Assembly: GCA_964604305.1 (NCBI GenBank)
Contig: CAZRYM010000011.1
Location: 1-43,232 of the forward strand
Length of the DNA stretch: 43,232 nucleotides
Direction of reading: 5' to 3'
DNA from: JASUTC01 sp964604305
Lineage (GTDB): Bacteria > Thermotogota > Thermotogae > MWEM01
Positions 24,173 through 32,741 of the stretch are shown in pieces. Made by a program: the position numbers and the translations under genes. The first letter of the stretch is position 1. Every line of letters starts with the position of its first letter. A model generated the notes under the pieces. It made no database searches. It was given only the letters and a program-made list of their open reading frames with translations, and was not told the origin of the DNA.

Positions 24173-24691
24173 ATGGAAATGAAATTAAGGTTTTATGGTG
24201 ACCCTGTATTAAGAGAAAAGGCTGAAAAGGTAAAAAAATTTGATGAAGAACTACTTAAAATAATTGAAGAAATGGCCACAATCATGTACAAAGAAGATGG
24301 TGCAGGACTTGCAGGGCCTCAGGTGGGATTGAAAAAGCAAATATTCATCGAAGACGATGGGTCCGGAACCGGTTGGAAGGCTTTTATCAATCCGGAAATT
24401 GAATATTTTTCTGATGAAAAAGATGTTGCTGAAGAAGGTTGCCTTTCCATACCGGATATATTTGAAAATGTAGAAAGATCTAAAAGCATAAAGCTAACCT
24501 ATCAAACTGCAGATGGGACTCTTCATGAAGAAGAAATCAGCGGCTATCTGGCAAGAATTATTCAACATGAGACAGACCATTTAAACGGAATCTTGTTTAT
24601 CGATCACATCAGTAAAATCAAAAAGAGGCTGCTGAAAAAAAAGCTTGATATTATTAAAGAGAAGGCAAAAGAAGTGTATGCCAATGCCTGA
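24173..24691 (+). CDS. def: Peptide deformylase
   Basis: 172 residues. It removes the formyl group from nascent proteins, pairing with the next gene. All three motifs are intact: GAGLAGPQVG (43-52), E-E-G-C-L-S-I-P and Q-H-E-T-D-H-L-N-G, which together bind the metal with Cys and two His. It begins just after surE and overlaps fmt by about 14 bases. In many Bacillota def-fmt lies downstream of gmk-rpoZ; here it has moved. Confidence 0.97.
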   Translation: MEMKLRFYGDPVLREKAEKVKKFDEELLKIIEEMATIMYKEDGAGLAGPQVGLKKQIFIEDDGSGTGWKAFINPEIEYFSDEKDVAEEGCLSIPDIFENVERSKSIKLTYQTADGTLHEEEISGYLARIIQHETDHLNGILFIDHISKIKKRLLKKKLDIIKEKAKEVYANA

Positions 24692-25640
24692 TAAATACGA
24701 GAAGAGAATAGTATTTATGGGAACGCCTGATTTTTCTGCTTCTCATTTAAAAGCGCTTATTGAAAGCGGATATAACGTTGTTGGTGTTTTTTCCCAACCG
24801 GATAAAATTTCCGGCAGAGGATCTGTTGTAAAGCAAACACCGGTAAAAAAAATGGCTATAAAAATGGGCATTCCGGTTTATCAGCCAAAATCGGTAAATC
24901 TTAATAAAGGTTTTGAACAATTATTCGGGTTGAAACCGGATATAATCATCGTCGTTGCTTTCGGGAAAATCCTGAAACAAAAGGTGATAGAGCTCCCCCC
25001 GGATGGTATTTTTAACGTTCATGCTTCGCTTTTGCCAAAATATAGAGGAGCAGCGCCCATTCAACGAGCTATTGAGAATGGTGAAACAGAAACAGGCATC
25101 ACAATTATGAAGATTTCACAGGAATTGGATGCGGGTGATATGGGACTTCAGGAAAAGATTAGAATTGAGAAAAATGATAATCTTGAACAGGTTTACGACA
25201 AGCTTGAAGAAACCGGAAAACGTTTACTGCTGGAGTTTTTAAATAAATTGGGGTCTTCAGAAATTGAATTTCTAGAGCAAGAACAAGAAAATGCAACTTA
25301 CGCCTCTAAGATTGAAAAAGAAGATCTCTATATTGATTGGGAAATGGATGCTCAATCAGTACATAACAAGATTAGGGCATTTGATCCCATTCCCTGTGCC
25401 AGAACGTGGCTGAATGATAAAACAGTGAAGTTAAAGTCATCTGTTGGTTTTTTTGACAGTGACTCTGAAGCGCTTCCCGGAACCATTTTGTTGATCGACA
25501 AAGAAGGTGCTTCAATCAAATGCGGGAAGGGTAGAATTGTAATTAAGGATATTCAATTACCATCGAAAAAATTTACCGGTTTTTTTGAAGCAAAAAATGG
25601 CAGAAAAATAGATGAAGGCGAGCGGTTTTCAAATGTATAA
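24678..25640 (+). CDS. fmt: Methionyl-tRNA formyltransferase
   Basis: 320 residues. It formylates initiator methionyl-tRNA using 10-formyl-tetrahydrofolate. The N-terminus has V-F-M-G-T-P-D-F-S-A, and the catalytic Asn-His-Asp triad is visible in F-N-V-H-A-S-L-L-P-K-Y-R-G-A-A-P-I and Q-E-L-D-A-G-D-M. The C-terminal OB-like domain follows. ATG 24678 lies in the end of def, and ATG 24684 is an alternative. It ends just before the nuclease gene. Confidence 0.97.
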   Translation: MPMPDKYEKRIVFMGTPDFSASHLKALIESGYNVVGVFSQPDKISGRGSVVKQTPVKKMAIKMGIPVYQPKSVNLNKGFEQLFGLKPDIIIVVAFGKILKQKVIELPPDGIFNVHASLLPKYRGAAPIQRAIENGETETGITIMKISQELDAGDMGLQEKIRIEKNDNLEQVYDKLEETGKRLLLEFLNKLGSSEIEFLEQEQENATYASKIEKEDLYIDWEMDAQSVHNKIRAFDPIPCARTWLNDKTVKLKSSVGFFDSDSEALPGTILLIDKEGASIKCGKGRIVIKDIQLPSKKFTGFFEAKNGRKIDEGERFSNV

Positions 25641-25641
25641 G

Positions 25642-26400
25642 ATGAAGATGAGTTTTTCAAAAATCACCACATTCGAACAATGCCCTCTGAAATTCAAATT
25701 TCAATATATCAACCGGTTTCCCACAAAGACTAGTCCGGCGTTGCTTCTTGGACAAACGATACACAGCAGCCTTGAGAAATTTTTTGATTTTAGCCATGAA
25801 AAAAGAGATTTAAATTTACTAAAGAATCTCTTTAGAAGGGAATGGAAGCTTGAGCGCAATAAGCTTCGCGAAGAAGGCGACTTTGAGATGGATAAGACCA
25901 CTGAAATAGAATACGGGAAACGGGGTCTTATAATGCTTGAGAATTTTTTTTCCAGTGAAATGCTCTCAGAACCGGTACAACGTGAGCAGTTTGTAGAGGC
26001 CTCCCTTAATGAGGATATACAGTTTTTGGGCAGGATAGACAGACTTGATAAATGTATACACGATGGCAAAGAGGGATTTAAGGTTGTTGATTATAAGACT
26101 GGAAAACTGAATGAAAGATATGTTGATTTTATACAATTATTTACCTACGCTTGGTTGATGAACGAGCAGGGTTTCAAGATATACAGTTCAACATTTTACT
26201 ATCTTGAACCGAATAGGACAATAGAAAAAACGTTGAGTCAAGAGGTCTTTGAGCAAACTCAAAATACTCTTATTGAGAGGTGCAAGCCAATTTTTATGGC
26301 CTTGGAGGACGATGATTTTAAACCTGAAAAATCTGCTCTTTGCCCTTATTGTGATTACATCTCCATGTGTCCTTTGCAAAATGGTGAAATCAGTATATGA
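25642..26400 (+). CDS. PD-(D/E)XK nuclease family protein (RecB/Cas4-like)
   Basis: 252 residues from ATG 25642 (MKMSFSKITTFEQCPLKFKF); ATG 25633 is a possible longer start. The nuclease core has L-G-R-I-D-R-L-D and V-V-D-Y-K-T-G-K, the D...E/D-X-K residues. One Cys near the N-terminus (E-Q-C-P) and three at the C-terminus (L-C-P-Y-C-D-Y-I-S-M-C-P) form the four-cysteine pattern that holds a [4Fe-4S] cluster in AddB, Cas4 and related nucleases. No helicase and no cas genes are nearby, so a housekeeping DNA-repair or processing role is likelier than CRISPR. It overlaps dxr by four bases. Confidence 0.86.
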   Translation: MKMSFSKITTFEQCPLKFKFQYINRFPTKTSPALLLGQTIHSSLEKFFDFSHEKRDLNLLKNLFRREWKLERNKLREEGDFEMDKTTEIEYGKRGLIMLENFFSSEMLSEPVQREQFVEASLNEDIQFLGRIDRLDKCIHDGKEGFKVVDYKTGKLNERYVDFIQLFTYAWLMNEQGFKIYSSTFYYLEPNRTIEKTLSQEVFEQTQNTLIERCKPIFMALEDDDFKPEKSALCPYCDYISMCPLQNGEISI

Positions 26401-27518
26401 ACTTGAAAACGGTTGCAATTATAGGTTCTACAGGTTCGATTGGTACCCAAACAATAGAAGCGTTGAATCAAATCAACGCCCTTGAAAAAAGATTTGAAGT
26501 TATTGGTATTTCAGCCAAAAAGTCAGATTCTTTTCTGGCCCAATTGAATGACATCAATCCGTTGGTGTATTCATTTGAAAAAGAGGTTTCCAGTACCGAT
26601 GCGAAATATTTCGAAGATTCTGCTAAAATGATAGAATACCTGCAACCGGATATTTGCGTCATTGCTTCGGGTGGTTCTGATACCTTACGTTTTAGTGTAT
26701 CGGCTGTGAAAAATTCAACCAGAGTTTGTCTCGCAAATAAAGAATCGCTGGTTATGGCAGGGAGTATATTAAAAACTTTGTCAAAAGAACACGGGTCTCA
26801 GATTGTTCCCATTGACAGCGAACACAGTTCCGTTTTTCAACTAATTCATCGAGAGCGATTAGAAGATATTGACAAAGTAATCATCACAGCTTCCGGAGGT
26901 GCTTTAAGAGATTGGCCCTTAGAAAAACTAAAAAGAGCCACTGTTGAGGATGTTCTGAAACATCCCAATTGGAAGATGGGGAAAAAGATAACGGTAGATT
27001 CTGCTACTTTGTTTAACAAAGGCCTTGAAGTAATTGAAGCGGTGGAGTATTTTGATCTTAAAAAAGAACAAATAAAAACAGCCTTTTGCTATTCAAGTTA
27101 TATTCATGCTATTGCTATTTTCAAAGACGGCTCAATAAAGATTCATGCCGGTGAACCGAATATGCTAATTCCGATCGCCTATTCACTTACATATCCTGAG
27201 AGATTGCTCAAATATGATTCAGTCGATTTTCAACCGGAAAAACTTGATTTGAGGGAACTTGATGTTGCTAAATATCCTGCTCTGGAGCTGGCTTATGAGA
27301 TCTTGGAAGGAAGTAATTCAAAGAAAATTGCTTATAACGCATCCAACGAAATTGCCGTTCAGCTTTTTCTTGAAGGGAAGATCCCTTTTACAAAAATTTT
27401 TAAAATTGTAAAAGAGGCAGTAGAAGAATGTAACGATGAAAATTTGGAAAATATCGAAGATATTTTGAACTTTAATGAAAAATGTAAAAGAAAAACAAAC
27501 GAGAAATGGAGGGGTTAG
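26397..27518 (+). CDS. dxr: 1-deoxy-D-xylulose 5-phosphate reductoisomerase
   Basis: 373 residues. It makes MEP from DXP with NADPH, the committed step of isoprenoid synthesis. The N-terminal G-S-T-G-S-I-G-T-Q-T binds NADPH; L-A-N-K-E-S-L-V, P-I-D-S-E-H-S, T-A-S-G-G-A-L-R-D-W, H-P-N-W-K-M-G-K-K-I-T-V-D-S-A-T and F-N-K-G-L-E-V-I-E-A form the active site. The usual V-H-P-Q-S-x-I-H segment reads F-C-Y-S-S-Y-I-H, so His-Pro-Gln is replaced although the serine and second histidine remain. The start overlaps the nuclease stop as ATGA. The usual partner rseP does not follow; rplI does. Confidence 0.95.
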   Translation: MNLKTVAIIGSTGSIGTQTIEALNQINALEKRFEVIGISAKKSDSFLAQLNDINPLVYSFEKEVSSTDAKYFEDSAKMIEYLQPDICVIASGGSDTLRFSVSAVKNSTRVCLANKESLVMAGSILKTLSKEHGSQIVPIDSEHSSVFQLIHRERLEDIDKVIITASGGALRDWPLEKLKRATVEDVLKHPNWKMGKKITVDSATLFNKGLEVIEAVEYFDLKKEQIKTAFCYSSYIHAIAIFKDGSIKIHAGEPNMLIPIAYSLTYPERLLKYDSVDFQPEKLDLRELDVAKYPALELAYEILEGSNSKKIAYNASNEIAVQLFLEGKIPFTKIFKIVKEAVEECNDENLENIEDILNFNEKCKRKTNEKWRG

Positions 27519-27519
27519 G

Positions 27520-27972
27520 ATGAAAGTTATCTTAAAAGAAAACGTTGCCAAACTGGGAAAGAAAGGGGAGATCAAAAAGGTTTCCGACGGATATGCAAGG
27601 AATTTCCTCTTTCCAAGGGATTTGGCAGAAGAGGCGACTTCAAGTGCCCTCAAGCATTTGGAATCAATACAAAGTGTTCAAAATGAACATGAAGAAAAGG
27701 AAAAGGCGAAAAACAAAGAAAAACTGGATAAATTGATGAAAGAGTTTTTTGTGATTAAAGTAAAGGCCGGAGAAAAGGGCAAGCTCTTTGGTTCCATTAC
27801 TAATGGTGACATTGCCAAAGAACTCAGTGATTATTTGGGTGAAAAGGTTGAAAAAAAGAGAGTTATCCTTGATGGTCATCTAAAAGAGATTGGCACATAC
27901 GATGTTGATGTGAAATTTCCCGGAGGGGTAAAGGGAACCTTAAAAATTAAACTTGAGCCGATAGATGAGTGA
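27520..27972 (+). CDS. rplI: 50S ribosomal protein bL9
   Basis: 150 residues. It opens MKVILKENVAKLGKKGEI, followed by V-S-D-G-Y-A-R-N-F-L-F-P, the hallmark N-terminal domain. A long charged helix and the C-terminal RNA-binding domain with G-K-L-F-G-S-I-T complete it. ATG 27520 has GGAGGGG upstream and lies just after the dxr stop. bL9 is usually beside rpsF, ssb and rpsR, none of which are here. Two hairpins follow it. Confidence 0.96.
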   Translation: MKVILKENVAKLGKKGEIKKVSDGYARNFLFPRDLAEEATSSALKHLESIQSVQNEHEEKEKAKNKEKLDKLMKEFFVIKVKAGEKGKLFGSITNGDIAKELSDYLGEKVEKKRVILDGHLKEIGTYDVDVKFPGGVKGTLKIKLEPIDE

Positions 27973-27976
27973 GGGC

Positions 27977-28031
27977 TTAAAGTCAGTAGTGTGACTTTAA
28001 TAGATTTTTGGCGGAACATGATTCCGCCTTT
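27977..28031 (+). terminator. Tandem hairpins after rplI, likely terminator
   Basis: TTAAAGTC (27977-27984) pairs with GACTTTAA (27993-28000), and GGCGGAA (28010-28016) with TTCCGCC (28022-28028), both perfect. The second is followed by only three T, so termination strength is uncertain; mRNA 3'-end protection is another possibility. Confidence 0.6.
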
Positions 28032-28071
28032 AGGTATTTTAGTTGATTATATTTAAAACAGGAGAAAAAAA

Positions 28072-28917
28072 TTGGAGATAATTGCATTTTCTAAGGCGAT
28101 GTATTCTACTTGGATTTATTATGCGCCGGATAGAATCCTTTTTGATTGTGGTGAAGGAATCAGTACCATGTTAACAAATAAACTGTTTGCCGTTAAAAAG
28201 ATTTTCCTGACACACTCTCATGCAGATCATATTTCAGGTCTTTGGGGATTTTTGAATACAAGAAGCAGTGCCATGGGTGAAAGAGAAAAGCCTCTTGAGA
28301 TTTACTATCACAAGGATTCTAAAATGATTAAAAAGTACCTTGAGTTTATAATCGGAACCGGGAGTAAGTTGAAGTATGATTTGACCATTCAGGAGATTGA
28401 AATTGGAGATAAGATAGACTTAAAATCAGGTAAGATTGGCAGATATATCGTGCCTTTTGGTACAGACCATATGAATAGCGAGATAACGTTGGGGTTCCAG
28501 ATTAAAGAGGACAGGAAAAGACTAAAGGAAGAATTTCAGTCTCTTGATCAAAATGAGATAAGAGAATTGATAAAAAAGATGGGGCGTGAGGAAATTACAG
28601 AAGAATACACTCACAGTCTTTTAACGATGAGTGGCGATGGGAATGTAATAGCTGACAGATATATTGAGAATACATCGACTCTTTTGCATGAATGTACCTT
28701 CTTGGATGACGATGACAGAAGAGGGGATAAGCATACGGAAATTGGAGAATTAATGGAAAAGATTAAGCGTTTAAAACCAAAAAAACTCATTATTTATCAT
28801 ATATCCGGCAGATATCTACCCGATTTAAAAGCGAAGATGAGAGAGATTAGCAGAGAACTCGAAAATGAAGGTGTTGACTTTTCATACGTCAACCCGGGCA
28901 AAATTTGCCGTTTTTAA
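28072..28917 (+). CDS. rnz: Metallo-beta-lactamase fold protein, probable RNase Z
   Basis: 281 residues. RNase Z cuts tRNA precursors at the 3' end. The zinc motif T-H-S-H-A-D-H-I-S-G-L is at residues 47-57, preceded by the RNase Z-like F-D-C-G-E-G. Later come F-G-T-D-H, L-L-H-E-C-T-F, D-K-H-T-E-I-G-E and Y-H-I-S-G-R-Y, matching the family's H-E-A-T, G-H-S-T and H-x-S-x-R-Y positions. Several are divergent, and the usual exosite arm is not obvious, so a related nuclease is possible. TTG 28072 is seven bases after AGGAGA. It leads a run with RNase R, another RNA-processing enzyme. Confidence 0.78.
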   Translation: MEIIAFSKAMYSTWIYYAPDRILFDCGEGISTMLTNKLFAVKKIFLTHSHADHISGLWGFLNTRSSAMGEREKPLEIYYHKDSKMIKKYLEFIIGTGSKLKYDLTIQEIEIGDKIDLKSGKIGRYIVPFGTDHMNSEITLGFQIKEDRKRLKEEFQSLDQNEIRELIKKMGREEITEEYTHSLLTMSGDGNVIADRYIENTSTLLHECTFLDDDDRRGDKHTEIGELMEKIKRLKPKKLIIYHISGRYLPDLKAKMREISRELENEGVDFSYVNPGKICRF

Positions 28918-28929
28918 GGAGAGATGATA

Positions 28930-31065
28930 ATGAAGATTTCTAAAGAGGATGTATACGAATTTATCAACAGTCCTAAATATCAACCTATGATATTGAAACA
29001 GATATACAAGCATTTTAATGTATATGATAAGAATTCAAAGAAAATAATGAGAGATATTATGAAGGAATTATTGGAGGAACGCCGTATATATAAAACTCCA
29101 AATAACAGATATTCTGCAAAGGTTCCGGATCAAATTCAAGGGAAGCTCGAATTTATCAGAAGCGGAAAGATGGCATTTGTAAAGGCATCAGATGGTAAAG
29201 AATATGTCGTGTTTCCCGAGAGCGCAAAAGATGCCATGCATGGTGATATCGTACTGATAAAACCAGAGGGCAAATATCGTGATTGGAACAGAGGAAAGGT
29301 CATACGCGTCCTTAAGAGAAACTTGACGAGAATTGTTGGCGTTCTTGTAAAAGAAGGGAAACGGTATTACGTTATTCCTGATGAAAAGAGAATTGGATAT
29401 AGATTTGCAGTCAATATTAAAAACAAATCAAAAGACTTGAAAGGAGCCAAACCGGGAGAAAAAGTCTACGGACAAATAACATCCTATCCAAAGAACAATG
29501 TCCCTCCCAAGGTCATGATTAAAGAGGTTTTGGGAGAGATCGAAGATCCCAGAATACATCTTCCCTCGGTCATATTAAAGCATGGCCTGCCTTTTCCGGA
29601 TGAGTTTCCTGAGCAAGTTGAACCTGAAAAAGAACATATCCCGACAAAGGTAGTACCCAAGAAGGGTGAGGAGAGAACGGATTTCCGCGATGAGCTGGTG
29701 TTTACAATAGATGGCGCAGATGCTAAGGATTTTGATGATGCCGTTTCTATCAGTAAAATGAAAAATGGTCATTATTTGCTGGGGGTATATATTGCGGATG
29801 TTTCCAATTATGTGACATCAGGAACAGCTATTGATGAAGAAGCTTATGAAAGATCTACCAGTGTGTATCTTATTAACACGGTTATTCCAATGTTACCTGT
29901 GGAACTTTCAAACGGTATCTGTTCGCTGAAACCAAAATTGAACCGACTTGTTGTTGCTTTAACCATGGAAATAGACAAAACTGGAAAGGTAGTGGATTTC
30001 AAAGCTGAAAACGGTATAATTAAAAGTAACCGCCGATTAACATATAAACAGGTCAATCAGTACTTTGAAGGGGCAAAAAAGGCAAATGCCTTTTTGAAGA
30101 AGACTAAAGGATTAACACAGTCCTTAGACCTGATGAAAGAATTGGCGATCATTTTAAACAACAACAGAAAACAAAGAGGCGCCATTATCGGGATTGAAAG
30201 TGGAGAAGTCGAGATCAAACTTGATGATAATGGTCATACGGTAGATATACTGCCAAGAAGCAGAGGATTAGGTGAAAAGCTTATTGAAGAATTCATGATC
30301 AAGGCAAACGAAGTGGTAGCCACTATGTTTATGGATGCCGATCTGCCTTTCATTTATAGAATTCATGAGAATCCTGAGAGTGACACCTTGCTTCAACTCA
30401 AAGAATATATCAAAGCTTTGGGAATTGAAAAGGATATGCCTAAAACCCTTGATTCAAGAACATTACAGAAACTCCTCGAAAGCTTGAAAGGTCACCCTCT
30501 CAGAAACAGTGTTGAACGTCTCGTTGTTCGAACGATGAAACGGGCTATTTACGATGAAAGCAATTTGGGCCATTACGGATTAGCTTCAGAGGCATATACC
30601 CATTTTACTTCACCTATCAGAAGATATCCCGATTTAGTGGTACACAGACTGCTGAAAGAATATATAAACGGGAAAACTTTTAAAGAAGAGCGTTTGAAAT
30701 ACTGGGAAGATGCTCTCCCGCAAATCGCAACCCATTGTACACAGCAAGAGAGAGTTGCCAATGAAAGTGAATGGGATCTAATCGCTTTGAAAAAAGTCGA
30801 TTTTATCTCCTCCCATTCTTCAGAAGTCTACGAAGTCGTCATTACGAATATTATGAAGATCGGTCTCTTTGTTGAAGTAAAGGACATCCTCATTCCAGGA
30901 TTGATACATGTTTCCACGTTGGATGATTATTTTGTTTATGATGAACAGAAAAACATCTTAGTGGGGGAAAGAACGAGAAAGGTTTACAAATTAGGAGACA
31001 TCCTTTCAGTACGGGTTAAAGATATCGATTATGTGAGGGGCGAGGTGGATTTTGAAATTGTATGA
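28930..31065 (+). CDS. rnr: Ribonuclease R
   Basis: 711 residues. This processive 3'-to-5' exonuclease degrades structured RNA. A winged-helix-like N-terminus (1-70) and cold-shock domains lead to the RNB catalytic domain, with the metal-binding F-T-I-D-G-A-D-A-K-D-F-D-D-A-V-S at about 255-270 and H-F-T-S-P-I-R-R-Y-P-D-L-V-V-H-R near 560. An S1 domain closes the protein (about 633-711). The long lysine-rich tail of the E. coli enzyme is missing. I start at ATG 28930, eight bases after AGGAG; ATG 28924 is only two bases away from it. Confidence 0.95.
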   Translation: MKISKEDVYEFINSPKYQPMILKQIYKHFNVYDKNSKKIMRDIMKELLEERRIYKTPNNRYSAKVPDQIQGKLEFIRSGKMAFVKASDGKEYVVFPESAKDAMHGDIVLIKPEGKYRDWNRGKVIRVLKRNLTRIVGVLVKEGKRYYVIPDEKRIGYRFAVNIKNKSKDLKGAKPGEKVYGQITSYPKNNVPPKVMIKEVLGEIEDPRIHLPSVILKHGLPFPDEFPEQVEPEKEHIPTKVVPKKGEERTDFRDELVFTIDGADAKDFDDAVSISKMKNGHYLLGVYIADVSNYVTSGTAIDEEAYERSTSVYLINTVIPMLPVELSNGICSLKPKLNRLVVALTMEIDKTGKVVDFKAENGIIKSNRRLTYKQVNQYFEGAKKANAFLKKTKGLTQSLDLMKELAIILNNNRKQRGAIIGIESGEVEIKLDDNGHTVDILPRSRGLGEKLIEEFMIKANEVVATMFMDADLPFIYRIHENPESDTLLQLKEYIKALGIEKDMPKTLDSRTLQKLLESLKGHPLRNSVERLVVRTMKRAIYDESNLGHYGLASEAYTHFTSPIRRYPDLVVHRLLKEYINGKTFKEERLKYWEDALPQIATHCTQQERVANESEWDLIALKKVDFISSHSSEVYEVVITNIMKIGLFVEVKDILIPGLIHVSTLDDYFVYDEQKNILVGERTRKVYKLGDILSVRVKDIDYVRGEVDFEIV

Positions 31066-31900
31066 ACAAGGTGAAAATACTCAGTCTAAATGGGGATTGG
31101 CCTTGGGGAGCGGTGGTGCCAGAGGGTACGCTCATGTTCCCTTTCTAGAAGTTGTTGAGGAATGCGGTATCAAAGCGGAATATGTTACCGGCTCCAGTAT
31201 TGGTTCTGTGGTGGGTGCTGCTTATGCCCTCACAGCTGATAGTAGAACGGTTAAGAAAATGACAAGCCTTTTTGTAAAAAGCAATCAGGATAAATTTGAA
31301 AAGCTTATCAGCATGGCAGCTGCAGGAAAACTTTCGGAAATGTTGAATATCGCAAGAAAAACAGCTGTCAGTAAATCCATCATGAACGATGATTATCTTT
31401 ATGAGATGCTTATCCCCATATTTAAGGATGCCAAATTCAAAGATACGAAATTGAAACTGGGTATTGTTGCAACAGATATCAAACGTTGCAGAACAGAGCT
31501 GATAACATCAGGCTATATTATAGATGCTGTTTGTGCCAGTGCTTCAGTACCGGGGACTTTTTCCCCTACAAGAATGGGGGGGACGAATTTTATAGATGGC
31601 GGTGTTATGTGTGTGGTACCGGTTGAACAATGTAGACAACTGGGTGCTCAGAAAATTATAGCTTCAGATGTTACCAATCAGGTAAGAAAGGGTAAATTTA
31701 AAAATGCCTTGGAATTAATGGGCTATTTAAACCAGTTGAAGTTGGAGAGAATCATTGACTCGGAAATTTCCCAAGCAGATCACAGCATCCGATTCACGAA
31801 TTTAAATCTAGAATGGTTTAGATTTGATCAATTTGAAGAAGCTACAAAAAACGCTTCCGAGTTGTTGGGTGATTTCAAAAAGGAGCTGATGAACGATTAG
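31052..31900 (+). CDS. Patatin-like phospholipase (RssA/NTE type)
   Basis: 282 residues. The oxyanion hole GSGGARG (residues 19-25), the nucleophile in G-S-S-I-G (Ser49) and the catalytic Asp in D-G-G (about 182) are all present, so it should be an active serine acyl hydrolase, probably on membrane lipids. TTG 31052 lies five bases after GAGGTGG and overlaps the end of rnr. The next gene is a same-length paralogue lacking both catalytic residues. Substrate is unknown. Confidence 0.92.
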   Translation: MKLYEQGENTQSKWGLALGSGGARGYAHVPFLEVVEECGIKAEYVTGSSIGSVVGAAYALTADSRTVKKMTSLFVKSNQDKFEKLISMAAAGKLSEMLNIARKTAVSKSIMNDDYLYEMLIPIFKDAKFKDTKLKLGIVATDIKRCRTELITSGYIIDAVCASASVPGTFSPTRMGGTNFIDGGVMCVVPVEQCRQLGAQKIIASDVTNQVRKGKFKNALELMGYLNQLKLERIIDSEISQADHSIRFTNLNLEWFRFDQFEEATKNASELLGDFKKELMND

Positions 31901-32741
31901 ATATTCGCTTTATCTCAATGGCAACAATATCAAAATGGTTCGAGCGCTTGGTGCAATTAAGGCACTTGAAAATAAATTTGGAGCTCCTGAAAATATCATC
32001 ACAAGTGGTCCTGCTGCAATGATAGGGTGTCTTTATTCTCATTATGGTTTGGATAAGGCTGTCAAAATTATAGAGGGGAATTTTAATGCTCTGGAATCAT
32101 TATTCTCATTTGATTTTTACGAAACGGATCGGGGGATCATTTTAAGAAGTGAAACTTATCGAAAACTGAATGATTTTTATACCCTAATCAAATCCGGTAC
32201 CAGTAGCAAACATCTTGGTATTGAGGATATTAAAAAAATTGAAAAATTCCTTGAATCAACATTTGACTTTCTATCGGGTCATATGCTTAAGATACCTTGT
32301 TATACAAGCCTTTTTAACTATGAAACTGCAGAGGAAAAGGTCATCTCTATTACTACAATCAAGGAGTTAAAAGCAGGCTTGACGATTGTTCCATTCATGG
32401 GACCGGTGCAGATTGACGCTCAAAAATATATTAGTATACAAAATATCCAAGGTATTCCTTCGCTTGTAAAAGATAGAAGAAGTGACTTGCATATTGTTTT
32501 GGATACCTTATCCGAAAATGGGACGCCACCCTTTATGAGTTCAATGTATATTCTTATTGCTGCTGACTATATGGGAACGATGGCACTTAAGAGGCAAAAA
32601 GAAAAGGACTTTACTGTTGATATTAATCTTTGGGAAAATCCCGAATACAGAAAGAGTGTGGAATTTGAAAAATTGATTGATGAGGGATATAAAACAGCAG
32701 ATCAACAGCTTAAAAAGCTTTTCAAAAAGTTAACGACATGA
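31896..32741 (+). CDS. Catalytically dead patatin paralogue, ATT start
   Basis: 281 residues if begun at ATT 31896. Residues 1-28 (IRYSLYLNGNNIKMVRALGA and on) align with the first strand and helix of the upstream patatin, G-L-A-L-G-S-G-G-A-R-G. The nucleophile elbow G-S-S-I-G becomes S-G-P-A-A and the D-G-G becomes I-Q-N, so both catalytic residues are lost while the fold appears kept. The first ATG (31935) would cut off the first strand and has no binding site; AGGAG at 31881-31885 sits ten bases before ATT 31896, which overlaps the upstream stop TAG. A regulatory subunit or partner of the active patatin is a plausible role, by inference. Confidence 0.78.
   Translation: MRYSLYLNGNNIKMVRALGAIKALENKFGAPENIITSGPAAMIGCLYSHYGLDKAVKIIEGNFNALESLFSFDFYETDRGIILRSETYRKLNDFYTLIKSGTSSKHLGIEDIKKIEKFLESTFDFLSGHMLKIPCYTSLFNYETAEEKVISITTIKELKAGLTIVPFMGPVQIDAQKYISIQNIQGIPSLVKDRRSDLHIVLDTLSENGTPPFMSSMYILIAADYMGTMALKRQKEKDFTVDINLWENPEYRKSVEFEKLIDEGYKTADQQLKKLFKKLTT

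Noticed and set aside
25642..26400. Cas4 and CRISPR system
   Set aside because: The nuclease has the Cas4-like cysteines, but no other cas gene and no repeat array exist in the window.
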